64,000 nucleotides of DNA from Roseiarcus sp963758335 (GCA_963758335.1 CAVWVF010000002.1:992001-1056000); one strand, 5' to 3'. Positions 1 to 9,387 are shown, counted from the first letter of the stretch. Notes: generated by a model not told the origin, from the sequence alone. Numbers and translations: made by a program.

Positions 1-47
1 CATTTGCTTTGACCGCGCGGCTGAGGCCGCGCGCGGGAGGAAACGCC

Positions 48-680
48 ATGAAGCGGCCGGTTTTCATCGCCCGCCAGTCCGCGAGGCCGTCCGGTCTCGT
101 CGGACGGGTCATCGCCGCAATCATGGCTAGCGAAACGGCGGGGCTGAACGAACAGGCGGTCAGCCTGCTTCAGCCTTCGCCGTCCGATTGGGTGCTCGAA
201 ATCGGCTTTGGCCATGGCCGCACCATCGAGCGCCTAGCCCGCGTCGCGGTCGACGGTCGCGTGTGCGGTCTCGACGTCTCCGAAGCCATGCTGGCGATGG
301 CGGCTCGCCGCAATCGCCGAGCGATCGCCGAGGGACGCGTCGAACTGCGGATGGGAGACTGCGCGTCGTTGCCGTTCGACGATTCGCGCTTCGACCGGGC
401 GCTATCCGTTCATACCCTCTATTTCTGGAGCGATCCTGCTTCGTGCCTCAGGGAAATTCGCCGCGTCCTTCGCCCGGGGGCCCGGTTCGTGCTCGGATTT
501 CTCCGCGCCGGCAGCCCCAGGCGAATGCAGTTTCCTCCCGAGGTCTACGCCTTTTACGGCGAGCCTGACGTCAAGGCGATGTTGGGCTCCGTCGGCTTCG
601 ATTCGATAGTATTCTCGCGGGTCGGCGAATCCTCCCTCGCGCTGGCGACCGCGTCCGCCATTCGCGCCGGCGCATCATGA
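48..680 (+). CDS. class I SAM-dependent methyltransferase
   Basis: The product is a 210-residue cytosolic methyltransferase of the Methyltransf_11 (UbiE/arsenite-methyltransferase-like) type. Motif I (VLEIGFGHGRTIERLA) binds the methyl donor S-adenosylmethionine. An acidic strand end follows (CGLDVSEAML), then the GDCASLPFDDSRFDRALSVH region and a hydrophobic motif with an RVLRPGARFVLGF post-motif. I chose the ATG at 48 because GGGAGG lies at 35-40; the open frame continues upstream to base 9 without a better start. The substrate cannot be told from sequence; small lipophilic or metalloid acceptors are usual in this family. The gene appears intact and ends just before a broken amidase on the other strand. 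Confidence 0.85.
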   Translation: MKRPVFIARQSARPSGLVGRVIAAIMASETAGLNEQAVSLLQPSPSDWVLEIGFGHGRTIERLARVAVDGRVCGLDVSEAMLAMAARRNRRAIAEGRVELRMGDCASLPFDDSRFDRALSVHTLYFWSDPASCLREIRRVLRPGARFVLGFLRAGSPRRMQFPPEVYAFYGEPDVKAMLGSVGFDSIVFSRVGESSLALATASAIRAGAS

Positions 681-860
681 GCCCGTCGAGAGTTCGGGCG
701 TCCTTTCCGACGCCCTATGGAGCGCGACGGACGCCGTCAGCGACGTCAGCGACCGCGTCTACAGGGGCGGCGATCGAGCGACGCCTCGGACGCGCGCTTG
801 CGTCGGGCGAGTGCGGGGCAAGCCGCGCAAGGAGGGCGTCTCCCGCGGCAGCTCGCGGCC

Positions 861-1764
861 CTAAGCGTAGCCCGGCGGGGCGGCGAAGCCGCCGAATTCG
901 CGCTCGACGAACCGGGCGAAGGCGAGCCGCGTCCGGTCTTCGTATTCGGGGCCGACGATTTGCACGCCGATCGGCAAGCCGTCCGCGATCGCGATCGGAA
1001 CGACGGTGGCCGGCAGGCCGCAGGTCGTCGCGGGATCGGCCCAGACCAATTGATGAAGATAGGGAAACTCCTTTCCGTCCACTACGATCTTCCGGTCGGA
1101 TTGAGGCTCCGTATGATCGTGGGGAAAGGCGGGCGTTGCGGCCGGCGGGCAGACGACGACGTCGAAGTTCTGGAACAGGGCGCGCCATTGCTGTTTCAGC
1201 CCCTGGCGCGCGAAATCGGCCCGGAGCCAATCCCTGTGGCTCATGAGCGCCCCGCGCATGAGTTCTGCGACGAGGCTCTGTTCGGCGGCGGGAATCTTCT
1301 CCGCGGCGCTCCGCATTTGTTGATACCGGTCGTCCGGCATTCCCGCCGACAGGAAGGCGTTCAGGAGCTTGACGTACAGTTTTGCGGACGCCCCGAGATC
1401 GGGAAGAAGCGGCGTCCCGTGCTTGACGTCGGCGCCGGCGGTGAGAAGCCCTTTCGACAGGCGGTCGAGCGAAGCGCCGACCGCCGCCGAGGTCGGCAAA
1501 AGCGGGATGCTCGGCGACGACGAGAACGCGGAAGTCGGACAGTTTCTCGCCCCGCGCCGGCGGCAGGCCGAGACGGTAGGCGCGCCCGTCGGCCGCCTCG
1601 TCCGGACCGGCCATGATGTCGAGCGCCAGGACGAGGTCGTCGACTGAGCGCGCCATCGGGCCGATGACGGCCATGTCCCTCCTGAGCGAGGGCGGCAGGC
1701 CGGGCGGGACCTGACCGCGCGAGGCGACGAGGTCGAAGGTCGGCTTGTGCGCGCAAACTCCGTA
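861..1764 (-). pseudogene. amidase-signature family protein, truncated and frameshifted
   Basis: The conceptual product matches the C-terminal two thirds of an amidase-signature hydrolase. GVCAHKPTFDLVASRG, then IGPMARSVDDLVLALDIMAG are read in one frame. After about base 1490 the frame changes to one encoding SKGLLTAGADV, WRALFQNFDVVVCPPAATPAF, then the GLPATVVPIAIADGLPIGVQIVGP block that closes the fold. The N-terminal part with the catalytic Lys and the Gly/Ser-rich GGSSGG loop is absent, so the protein cannot be active. The reading frame upstream of about 1764 is unrelated sequence starting near 1866. A 5' deletion plus at least one single-base frameshift makes this a clear pseudogene. 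Confidence 0.8.
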
Positions 1765-2025
1765 GATCTCAAGATCGTATAACCCGCTGGTCTTGTCATT
1801 GACCGTTACGGTTATGAAATCTGGACCGAAAAGTGGACCCATTGGGGCAACTGTCAAATCAGGCATGGTGGTTCTTCCTTTGTGGGATATTTTGGAGAAT
1901 CGGAGCCGGCACTGCTAGCCCGGATGATGCATTGCGGGTTGGCGGGTGTGGCGTAAATAGCTGATTTCGTGTAGAATTTGGTTGTCTAAGCCGATTCACG
2001 CGATTTCAGCGAGGCCGCACCCGCC

Positions 2026-3367
2026 ATGAACGATCCTATGTTGCCGTTGCCTGGGTTGGCACCTGTTTCGGGCAAGCGCGTCGAGGTCAAGTTTGACGGC
2101 GGCTTGTTGTCGTCGGATGGCAGCGTTCTGGCGTTGCGCGAGGTCGACCAGCGCCTTCGCGTGGCCGATCGGCTCGCCGCCTGCATGGTGGACCGGCGCG
2201 CGCCGGACCAGATCACCCACAGCCTTGCCGACATCATCCGCTTTCGGCTGCTGATGATCGCCGCGGGCTATGAGGACGGCAACGACGCCAATTGCCGGCG
2301 GAGCGATCCGATGTTCAAGATGGCGCTCGACCTGACGCCGTCGGATCGCAAACTGTGCTCGCAGTCGACGATCTCGCGGTTGGAGAATCTGCCTGACGCT
2401 CGCGCCCTGCTGCGCATGGGCCGCGCCACGGTCGATCTCTATTGCGCGTCTTTCCACAATGTTCCCAAAAGGATCACCCTCGACATCGACGACACGTTCG
2501 ACGCGGTCCATGGCGGCCAGCAGTTGCGGCTGTTCAACGCCCATTACGACGAATACGGACTTCAGCCCATCGTCGTGTTCGACGGCGAGGGCCGCTTCGT
2601 CACTGCCGTGCTTCGTCCCGCCAAGCGGCCGAGCGGCAAGGAGATCAAACCCTTCCTCCGCCGGCTGTTGCGCGCGATCCGAGCCCATTGGCCCAACACC
2701 GAGATCCTGCTGCGCGCCGACAGCCATTATTGCGGCCCCGAGGTTCTCGACTGGTGTCGGGCGAGCGGCCTCGATTACATCCTCGGCGTCGCGCCGACTA
2801 CGACGTTGCGCCGGCATGTCGAAAGTCTCGAAGCCAGCGTAAAGGCACGGTTCGAAGCCGCGCCCAGAGACGGCAAGCTTCGTCGTTTCAAGGAGTTCTT
2901 CGACGGCGCGCAAAGCTGGAGCCGGGTCGAGCGGATCATCGCCCGCGTCGAAGCGGGCGCGGAAGGATCAGACACGCGCTTCGTCGTCACCAATCTGAAC
3001 AAACGCAACGCTCGCGTTTCTCTATGAGGATGTCTATTGCCGGCGCGGCCAGGCCGAAAACCACATCAAATCCTGGAAGACGCATCTGGCGGCGGATCGC
3101 ACCTCATGCACCAAGGCGACCGCCAATCAGTTTCGGCTTTTCCTGCACGCCGGCGCCTACTGGCTGATGTGGGGCCTGCGCGCATCGATGCCCAGGCGTT
3201 CGATGTGGCGCGTCGCGCAGTTCGACACGTTGCGCCTGCGCCTCGTCAAGATCGCCGCTCGCGTCGTCGAAATGAAAACCATGATCCGCGTCCATCTGCC
3301 GACCTCGTGCCCCGGCCAGGAAATCCTGCGTTTCGCCCTCCAGCGCATCCCGCGCCTCGTCACTTGA
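2026..3367 (+). pseudogene. IS1380-type DDE transposase, frameshifted
   Basis: This is a DDE transposase of the IS1380/DDE_Tnp_1 group, about 447 residues once the frame is repaired. The first catalytic Asp is in ITLDIDDTFDAVHG, the second in LLRADSHYCGPEVLDW, and the Glu is in YCRRGQAENHIKSW. The first frame runs 2026-3027 and ends in KRNARVSL-stop. Skipping one base near 3014 restores FLYEDVYCRRGQAENHIKSW and continues to the stop at 3367. The frameshift falls between the second Asp and the Glu, so the unshifted product lacks the full catalytic triad. I could not fix the terminal inverted repeats, so no element boundary is given. Confidence 0.85.
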
Positions 3368-3596
3368 AACACGGGGCGTGAGCGGCCCCGAACGTCAACC
3401 CGCAAACCCCTCCACCCGTTTCGGGCCCAAAGCCGGAGACGATGCCGCGCGTCCGCGAGCAAGCGCGGTTCCGAAAAATCACCCATCCCAACCAAGGCCC
3501 ACGCAAACCGGTTGGCGATCCGCGCCACGCTCGGCCACGGCCTGCGTTGTCGAGGCGCCTCGCCCAAACCCGCCAGCCGATCGACCGACATCCGGC

Positions 3597-4400
3597 CTAT
3601 CCCTTGGCCGAGTCGAGCGCCGCCCAGGTCGCCGGCCCCACAATTCCGTCCGCCGTCAGTCCATGCTCGGACTGGAACCGCGTCACAGCCACCTCTGTGC
3701 CGGGCCCGAAATCGCCGTCTACCGCAACCGCGAAATTCAGACTGCGCAGCAGATTCTGCAATTGCGCCACCGCGTCGCCTTTGGCCCCGCGATGCACAAC
3801 TGGCCTCGTCTCCCCGCCCGTCGGCGCGCCGGAAAGCTGAACCCCTCGCAATCTCGCGACCGCCGCCTTGGCGTTCGAGGTGAATAGGCGCCGGTTAAGC
3901 GACCCGATCAAGCCGCCGTTCACCTTCCGGGTCACGGTCAGGACATCGTCTTGGTCGCAGGCGGGGTTGATATTGCGGCGCTTCCAATACTCGCAGGCGA
4001 TTTTCAGGGAAATCGCCGGCTGGGCGGCAAGCGCCGGATTATTCTCGAGGTCCAGGTCAAGCGCCTGGCCGTATTCGCGATAATTCGCGCGTCCCGTCAC
4101 TTGCAGGAGACCGCGCCCCTTGTACCGCGGGCCGTCGCCCGAGTGCGTATTGCCGAGGTCCTTCCGCCCCTCGTACTCCTCGCCGCTGGCGAACTCCTCG
4201 GTGGTTCGAAATCCTGCCGATTCCTCGCAGGTCTGCCCCAGGAAGTGCGCGATCCGCAGCGCAGTCGTAATATCAAAACCTTCAAGCGTCGGACGCAGCA
4301 CTTCGCCGACTTCGGAAATGATCTTCGCTTGTCGGTCCGCCCATTCGCCGCTGAAATGCGGGGCAACCTCGCGCATCGTCTGGCTGTCGACTGGTATCAC
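3597..4400 (-). CDS. GH19 endolysin/chitinase-like enzyme with C-terminal peptidoglycan-binding domain
   Basis: The 267-residue product has an N-terminal glycoside-hydrolase-19 lysozyme-like domain (about residues 1-165) and a C-terminal PG_binding_1 domain (about 200-265). GH19 features are GQTCEESAGF (with the probable acid Glu), YEGRKDLGNT and the substrate-groove block YKGRGLLQVTGRANYREYG. The C-terminal domain shows RGAKGDAVAQLQNLL, VDGDFGPGTEVAVTRFQ and DGIVGPATWAAL. Enzymes of this layout cut peptidoglycan and are common as phage endolysins. No holin or phage structural gene is nearby. The start codon is GTG with GGGAGG a few bases upstream. A second, truncated copy of the 5' half and promoter lies at 9005-9351. 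Confidence 0.85.
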   Translation of the reverse strand: MIPVDSQTMREVAPHFSGEWADRQAKIISEVGEVLRPTLEGFDITTALRIAHFLGQTCEESAGFRTTEEFASGEEYEGRKDLGNTHSGDGPRYKGRGLLQVTGRANYREYGQALDLDLENNPALAAQPAISLKIACEYWKRRNINPACDQDDVLTVTRKVNGGLIGSLNRRLFTSNAKAAVARLRGVQLSGAPTGGETRPVVHRGAKGDAVAQLQNLLRSLNFAVAVDGDFGPGTEVAVTRFQSEHGLTADGIVGPATWAALDSAKG

Positions 4401-4478
4401 GTCCTGACCCTCCCTGACGCTGTTACAGTCTGCTCCTATGCCATGGTATTCGCGATATCACAGTTGCGACCATCGCGC

Positions 4479-4493
4479 TGTGATTTAAATCAC
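4479..4493 (-). promoter_or_regulatory. CRP-like palindrome upstream of the endolysin, cut by IS66
   Basis: TGTGATTTAAATCAC reads as a TGTGA-N6-TCAC(A) palindrome, about 80 bp upstream of the endolysin GTG start. The last base of the expected TCACA half-site is missing because the IS66-family inverted repeat starts at 4494. The sister promoter at 9336-9351 keeps the complete site. Binding by a CRP/FNR-family regulator is inferred from the motif only. Confidence 0.45.
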
Positions 4494-5903
4494 GGAATCG
4501 GGGCAGATTTCCGGGTCGACCGGGAAGTGACACTCACGGTCGAGGCCCCGATGGGTTCGCGCTTCAAGGGCTATGAGGAGATCACCGTTCAGGACCTGAT
4601 TGCGAAGGCCGAGACGACGCTCTACCGCCGGGAGCGCTGGGAGACGCCGGACGGCAAGACCCTGATCGCGCCGCTGGCGGCGGGGATCGTTGGCGGATGC
4701 GGCCCGCATCTGCATCGCCTCGTGTTGATGCTGCACTTCGAGGGCCAGATGCCCTGCGAGCGGATCGTGGCGTTTCTGGCCGGGCTGGGCCTGGCGATCT
4801 CCAAACGTCAAGTGCTGCGGCTGCTGGCCGCGAAACTGGACGGCTTCCGCGCCGAGGACGAGGCGGTGTTGCGGGCGGGCCTTGCCGGGGCGCCATTCGT
4901 CACCGTCGACGACACCGGGGCGCGCCATGCGGGCAAAGCCTGTTTCACCACCCACATCGGCTCCGACCGGTTCGCCGCGTTCCGCACGGGGCCGGGCAAG
5001 TCGCGCCTGGCCTTCCTGAGCCGGTTGCTCGGCGGCGCGGCGCGCTATGTGATCAATGCCGCCGCGATCGCCTATATGCGCCGCGCCGATCTGCCGCAGG
5101 ACGTCATCGACAGGCTCGCCGGCCATGCTTCGCGGGACTTTGGCTCTCACGCGGAATGGACGGATTACTTGCGCGCGCTCGGCATCGCCGATTTGCGGGT
5201 CGCGCCCGATCCAGTGCGCCTCTCCAGCGAAGCGGCGCTGTGGGGCGCAATCGAAGCCGAGGGCGATTATCCCTTTCGCATAGGCAAGCCGAGGGCCTGC
5301 TCGAGCAAGCCGTCATCGTCTCCGACGACGCCGGCCAGTTCCGCATCGGCGATCACGCGCTGTGTTGGGTGCATGCCGAGCGCCTCATCCACAAGCTCCT
5401 TCCCGCCAACGACAAACAGCGCAACGCCGTCGAGGTCGCCAAGCGCATGGTCTGGTGGTTCTATCGGCGCTTGAAGGAATACAAGCTCGCCCCGAGCGTG
5501 GAACAGGCGAGCCTCCTGCGCGCGCAATTCGATTCGCATCTTCAAGCGCCGAACCGGCTACGCCTTGCTCGACCGTCTGTTGAAACGCCTGCTCGGGCGC
5601 AAGGACGAGCTCCTGCGCGTGCTCGAACGACCCGACATCCCCCTCAACACCAACGCCTCCGAGAACGACATCCGCGCCTTCGTCACCAAGCGCAAAATCT
5701 CCGGCGGAACCGTCAGCGAAAAAGGACGCCAAGTCCGCGACGTCATGCTCGGCCTCGCCAAGACCTGCAAGAAACTCAAAATCCCCTTCTTCGACTATCT
5801 CGGCGCCCGCCTCGGTATCCCCGGCCCCGCAATTCCCCCGCTCGCGACTCTCGTCAGCCCCGCCCCAAGCTGAACCGCTCGCCCGGAAATTTGCCCCGAT
5901 TAC
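4494..5903 (+). mobile_element. IS66-family insertion sequence, internally deleted (1410 bp)
   Basis: The ends are imperfect 25-bp inverted repeats at 4494-4518 (GGAATCGGGGCAGATTTCC...) and 5879-5903. They match the repeats of the full-length relative at 61771-63490. This copy is about 310 bp shorter, and the lost part is the coiled-coil N-terminus of the transposase. No 8-bp target duplication is visible: TAAATCAC lies left and GGAACACC right. The flanks have therefore been rearranged, or two insertions recombined. The left end cuts a CRP-like site; the right end truncates a secreted-protein gene. Confidence 0.85.
4551..5873 (+). pseudogene. IS66-family transposase (TnpC-like), degenerate
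   Basis: The frame starts at MGSRFKGYEEITVQDL and encodes the DDE core of an IS66-type transposase: VTVDDTGARHAGK, then after a frameshift near 5285 VIVSDDAGQFRIGDHALCW, then after another near 5545 PLNTNASENDIRAFVTKRKISGG with the C-terminal helices. The intact relative (61798-63108) reads through all of these blocks in one frame. The N-terminal coiled coil and zinc-binding-like region are deleted here. With at least two frameshifts the gene is inactive. Confidence 0.85.
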
Positions 5904-6156
5904 GGAACACCGCATTATCCTCCTCCGAGGAAATGCTGAGCGTCAGGCGCTGGCCCGACCGGGCGTCGAGCGCATAGAGCGACCTCTCGCCGCGGATGAC
6001 CGCGCCGGAGACGATCGTTCCGGACGCGCCCGGCTCGAAGCGGATAGTCTCGATGGGAATCTTGTCCCCGCCCGTCTCTTCCGCTTGGGTCGAGAGCGCG
6101 GCGCCGGTCAACGCGACAAACCGCATGGCGATCAACGCCCACGCGGACCGGGCCAT
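5904..6156 (-). pseudogene. secreted protein gene truncated by IS66
   Basis: The start ATG at 6156 opens a protein with an N-terminal hydrophobic signal-like segment (MARSAWALIAMRFVALTGAALSTQAEE). A periplasmic-type domain follows: IRFEPGASGTIVSGAVIRG and YALDARSGQRLTLSISSEEDNAVF. That pattern resembles small beta-rich domains found in lysozyme-inhibitor-like and hypothetical exported proteins. After NAVF the frame runs straight into the IS66 end at 5903, so the C-terminus is lost. On its 5' side the gene begins 7 bp from the 3' end of the group II intron at 6163, leaving almost no room for a promoter. Confidence 0.65.
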
Positions 6157-6322
6157 CGCCCTGCCGAGTAGGTGGGGATGTTGCCATCCCCACCCCTCAC
6201 AGGTAGGGTCGGGGACTGGCGCGCCGGTTTAGGTCGAAGTTCGTGTTCCCTGTTGGCTCGCTCTTTCGTCTGCGAGTGTCACACCATCTCGACCATGCCG
6301 CGTTTCCAGCCCCCGCCTCGTC

Positions 6323-6356
6323 GAACGCAGCATGCGGATTTCCTCGCACTGCGCTC
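6323..6356 (-). ncRNA. domain V of group II intron B
   Basis: Downstream of the maturase stop, the minus strand folds into a typical domain V. It has a lower 8-bp helix (GAGCGCAG with CUGCGUUC, carrying the AGC triad), a UG bulge, an upper helix and a GAAA loop. Identical elements are at 25133-25166 and 55868-55901. Domain V forms the catalytic core of the ribozyme. Confidence 0.75.
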
Positions 6357-6388
6357 TCCTGCTTGCTTCGCCCCAAGGCTTATGGGAC

Positions 6389-7690
6389 CTATCCTGCCGG
6401 AGCGACTTTCGGGGCTGACCGCACCGCTCGGTAGCCGTTGAACAGCCCGAGCGTTTCGTACAGCCAGTCCCTACTCCACCGCGTCCAGCCGAAGCCCTGT
6501 CGTTTACGGGCTCGCAGCATATGGCGCCGGATCTTCTTTTCCACCCAGTCCTTCACGAAGCCGAAGCACTCGCTGGAATGTCCCGCCCTGAAGTAATTCA
6601 CCCATCCGCGAAGCACCGGGTTGATCAGCTTGATGACTCGATCGACCGGCTGGGACTGGTGACGCCGGAACACGTCCTTGAGTTTCGCCAGCAGCGCCGT
6701 CCGCTTCTTGAGCTTGGGCGTGTAATGGGCACGCCATCTGCCCCGCAGGCTGCGCACCCGGCGAAAGTCGAACCCCAGGAAGCCGAAGCTCTCGCCGCGG
6801 CATAGGTCCACGATCCGACTCTTCTCCTCGTTGATTTCGACCTGCAGTTCGGCGAGTTCCTCGCGTAGCCGCTTTTCCACCGCCGCCATCAGCCAGTCGT
6901 GCCGCGGGTGGGCGTCGATCAAGATCACCAGGTCGTCAGCGAACCTCGCATATTCGACGCCGGTGTACTTGCCGTAGCGTGTGGCCTCCTTCGCCCGCTC
7001 CAGCATCCTGTCAACCTCGGTGAGGTAGAGGTTGCTGAGCAGCGGCGAGATCACCCCGCCTTGCGGAACGCCCTGTTTGCCGTTGGCTTTGAGCATCACC
7101 TTCAGCAGGCGCATCACGTCGCCATCGTCCACCCGCTCGGCCACCTTCGCCAACAGCCGATCATGCCGGACATTGTCGAAATAGCTGCTCAGGTCGATGT
7201 CGATGACGCGTGTCTTGTGCTGAACGATCGCTCGCGCCACACGGTCCACCGCTTCATGGGCTGTCCGTTGTGGACGGTATCCAAACGACCCCGGTTGGAA
7301 GTCCGCCTCGAAGATCGGTTCCAGTATGAGCTTGAGCGCGCCTTGCACCACCCGATCGCGGATCGCCGGAATCGAAAGGACGCGGACCTTGCCGCCATCC
7401 TTCGGGATTTCCTGCTTCCTTGCCGGGAGCGGCGCATAGGTGCGCCCGACCAGTTCGTCCGCGATCTGCTCGAGGAAAACCTCTACGCCTTGCGCCTCGA
7501 TGGCCGCGAAGGTCATTCCGTCACTTCCCGGAGCGCCATCGTTCTTCTTGGCCAGCGCGTACGCCTCGCGCAGTGTGTCCAGCTTGCAGACGTGGACATA
7601 TAGTCCCCAGAACCGCCAGGACGTCTCAGCCTTCGCCTTGACGTATATTCTCCGCCTCAGGTCTTGCAAATCCATGGACGCCTTTGTCAT
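6389..7690 (-). CDS. ltrA: group II intron reverse transcriptase/maturase (intron B, copy 1)
   Basis: The product (433 residues from MTKASMD) is an intron-encoded protein that splices and copies its own intron RNA. It shows RT blocks in order: GAPGSDGMTF, RVLSIPAIRDRVVQGALKLILEP, GSFGYRPQRTAHEA, VIDIDLSSYFDNV, QGVPQGGVISPLLSNLYL and the active site YARFADDLVIL. SFGFLGFDF follows, then the maturase X domain (VIKLINPVLRGWVNYF...). No HNH or En domain follows, as in ORF classes that use replication-fork primers. I prefer the MTKASMD start (7690) over the upstream ATG at 7756 because AAGGACGAG precedes it, and copy 3 has an indel upstream of it. The product is identical to that of copy 2. Confidence 0.92.
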   Translation of the reverse strand: MTKASMDLQDLRRRIYVKAKAETSWRFWGLYVHVCKLDTLREAYALAKKNDGAPGSDGMTFAAIEAQGVEVFLEQIADELVGRTYAPLPARKQEIPKDGGKVRVLSIPAIRDRVVQGALKLILEPIFEADFQPGSFGYRPQRTAHEAVDRVARAIVQHKTRVIDIDLSSYFDNVRHDRLLAKVAERVDDGDVMRLLKVMLKANGKQGVPQGGVISPLLSNLYLTEVDRMLERAKEATRYGKYTGVEYARFADDLVILIDAHPRHDWLMAAVEKRLREELAELQVEINEEKSRIVDLCRGESFGFLGFDFRRVRSLRGRWRAHYTPKLKKRTALLAKLKDVFRRHQSQPVDRVIKLINPVLRGWVNYFRAGHSSECFGFVKDWVEKKIRRHMLRARKRQGFGWTRWSRDWLYETLGLFNGYRAVRSAPKVAPAG

Positions 7691-8203
7691 CTCGTCCTTG
7701 CCTTCCTTATGGCCGGAGACGCTACAAGCAGCAGGGCCCCTTTGCTCCACGGACATTACTCCGCTTCGCCGCTACTACGGACCCGACCGCCACCCTCTCG
7801 CCTTCGATCGACTTCCCGGTTGCGCCGGTTATACGATCTACCCTGCTCCGGCGATTTCGCGCCGGGGCGAGGAAGGCTTCTCCAGTTGCTCGGCATGTTC
7901 TTGCCACCGTGCTGTCGCTTCCACCCCGCCGAAGTGAAGGAGCCGCTTCAGTCAGATTTCGGCTCCCCATGCTGCCTTCGCCCTCCAGATGTGGGCTCGG
8001 CCTTCGGGGCTACGCACTTTCGAGGCCACATTCGCGTTTACTTTCATTACGGCCCGGCGGCTCGTCGTCTTCCCGAGGGAGACGTTGTCGATAGGCTTCA
8101 GAGTCTTGGTTTCCCGCCACCCTGCTATCCAAACTACGGGGCTCCTGACTTTTGCCCCGGCAGGTCTGTCTCCTGCTGAACATGCCAGCCTTCGCTGGAC
8201 ACA

Positions 8204-8236
8204 CACCCGGACGTGCAGCTTTCCCGCATCCGGTTC
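8204..8236 (-). ncRNA. domain V of intron A, interrupted at its 3' end by intron B
   Basis: The minus strand reads GAACCGGA, UGCGGGAAAGCUGCA, CG, UCCGGGU, a domain V-like hairpin. The final C that would pair with the first G lies on the other side of intron B (in CUGUGAGGGG). In copy 2 the upper helix is perfect (UGCGGGAAAUCCGCA). The triad position reads AAC rather than AGC, which may weaken catalysis. Intron B must be removed before this helix closes. Confidence 0.6.
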
Positions 8237-9004
8237 TTCACGGAAGAGTTTCGCTCGCGTTGGCGTAGAGGACGCCGTCCGTGACTCGCCTGTCGAGAAG
8301 CGCACGGAGGTGATGATGTCCCCGCCGTCGTCCTCGCCAGTTCGGCTATCCGTTGTCGTTTCGTGGACAGGTTCGCGGAGCCCAAGGTCTCCTCCCGTGT
8401 TTCCCGGCAACGGCTCTCATCCCGTGGCGCCCCCCTTCCCTCGCGCGGGTCCCGGTGAGCCCAGTTCCCCGCGGTCAGCGGTACTATGAAGGCGCTACGA
8501 CTTCCCGCCTGCGCGTCCCCGGTCGCTTATCTGTTTCGCTTCCGGGGTCCGCGCGATCCTCCGCTTTTCGTGCTCGCCTTGGCGGCGCTCCCGGATGGTT
8601 GGAGGACCCAGCCGGGCCAGGGCATTTGGTCAGCCGGCCGCCCATTTGCCGGCACACTCTCACTCGGACGCAGGCGGGATCTCACAGGTTCCCAGGCGAT
8701 CCGTCCCATGCCTTTGCCCCGGTCCAAGACCCCGGCCGGACCGACGATCCTCACCCTGACGGTGTCGTCGATGCTGCCCCCGCTCAACCCACAGCGAAGA
8801 CTCCAGCGATAGAAATTTCGAGGCTACTCACGCGGCTTCAGCACCTGCTGCCTACGCTTCACGACGGGCGTCGCCGCACGCCATGCAAGGCTCGCTTCCG
8901 GCTGGTTGGCTGACCTTTGCCGGGAGGGAGTTGAACCCTCTGGATCGCGATGAAAGGTTTCAGAACTTCATTCATTCTCCTCTCCTGAGCTTTCCCTGAC
9001 GCAA

Positions 9005-9263
9005 GAATTGTGTTGCCCAAGTCTGCCCGATTCTCATATTCCTCGCCGCTGGCGAACTCCTCGGTGGTTCGAAAACCTGCCAATTCCTCGCAAGTTTGCC
9101 CCAGGAAGTGCGCGATCCGCAGCGCAGTCGTAATATCAAAACCTTCAAGCGTCGGACGCAGCACTTCGCCGACTTCGGAAATGATCTTCGCTTGTCGGTC
9201 CGCCCATTCGCCGCTGAAATGCGGGGCAACCTCGCGCATCGTCTGGCTGTCGACTGGTATCAC
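9005..9263 (-). pseudogene. endolysin 5' fragment interrupted by group II intron
   Basis: Residues 1-85 match the first part of the GH19 endolysin at 3597-4400 almost exactly: MIPVDSQTMREVAPHF..., TCEELAGF in place of TCEESAGF, and EYENRADLGNT. After the codons for GNT and part of the next, the frame enters the group II intron at 9004. The 3' two thirds of the gene is not on the other side of the intron. Either the intron insertion was followed by recombination, or the gene was already truncated. Confidence 0.8.
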
Positions 9264-9335
9264 GTCCTGTCCCTCCTTGACGCTGTTACAATCTGCTCTT
9301 ATGCCATGGTATTCACGATATCACAGTTGCGACGC

Positions 9336-9351
9336 TGTGATCCAAATCACA
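9336..9351 (-). promoter_or_regulatory. CRP-like operator upstream of the endolysin fragment
   Basis: TGTGATCCAAATCACA is a perfect TGTGA-N6-TCACA palindrome, 73 bp upstream of the endolysin start. A further TCACAG...CTGTGA inverted pair spans 9321-9340 and shares the CTGTGA half. The second promoter copy at 4479 has the same arrangement, so the motif is preserved in both paralogues. Regulation by a CRP/FNR-type protein is inference. Confidence 0.5.
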
Positions 9352-9387
9352 GCGTAAGTCCATAAGGCGGTTATTATAACATTATAA

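Larger units (their letters stand above)
6163..9004 (-). mobile_element. composite group II intron (twintron A[B]), copy 1
   Basis: Read on the minus strand, the order is intron A 5' part (9004-8205, 800 nt), intron B (8204-6203, 2002 nt) and intron A 3' part (6202-6163, 40 nt). A starts UUGCG, close to the GUGYG group II consensus, and ends with a hairpin of nine perfect pairs closed by a GNRA loop (6172-6193). B starts GUGUGUCCAGCG and ends CGACCCUAC, giving the expected AY 3' end. The boundaries of A come from copies 2 and 4, where intact IS110 sequence flanks the element exactly. B lies next to the last nucleotide of the A domain V. Copy 1 has an endolysin fragment on its 5' side and an unrelated gene start on its 3' side. 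Confidence 0.8.

Noticed and set aside
1779..1866. LFGPDFITVTVND in the frame upstream of the amidase remnant resembles the Nfu scaffold-protein N-terminus
   Set aside because: The match covers about ten residues in a frame joined to unrelated sequence; no further Nfu blocks follow on either strand.
8200..9004. The 5' region of the composite intron considered as a single very long group II 5' leader
   Set aside because: It has its own domain V-like hairpin directly before a second GUGUG-type 5' end, and the last 40 nt of the element complete the first intron, so two nested introns explain it better.
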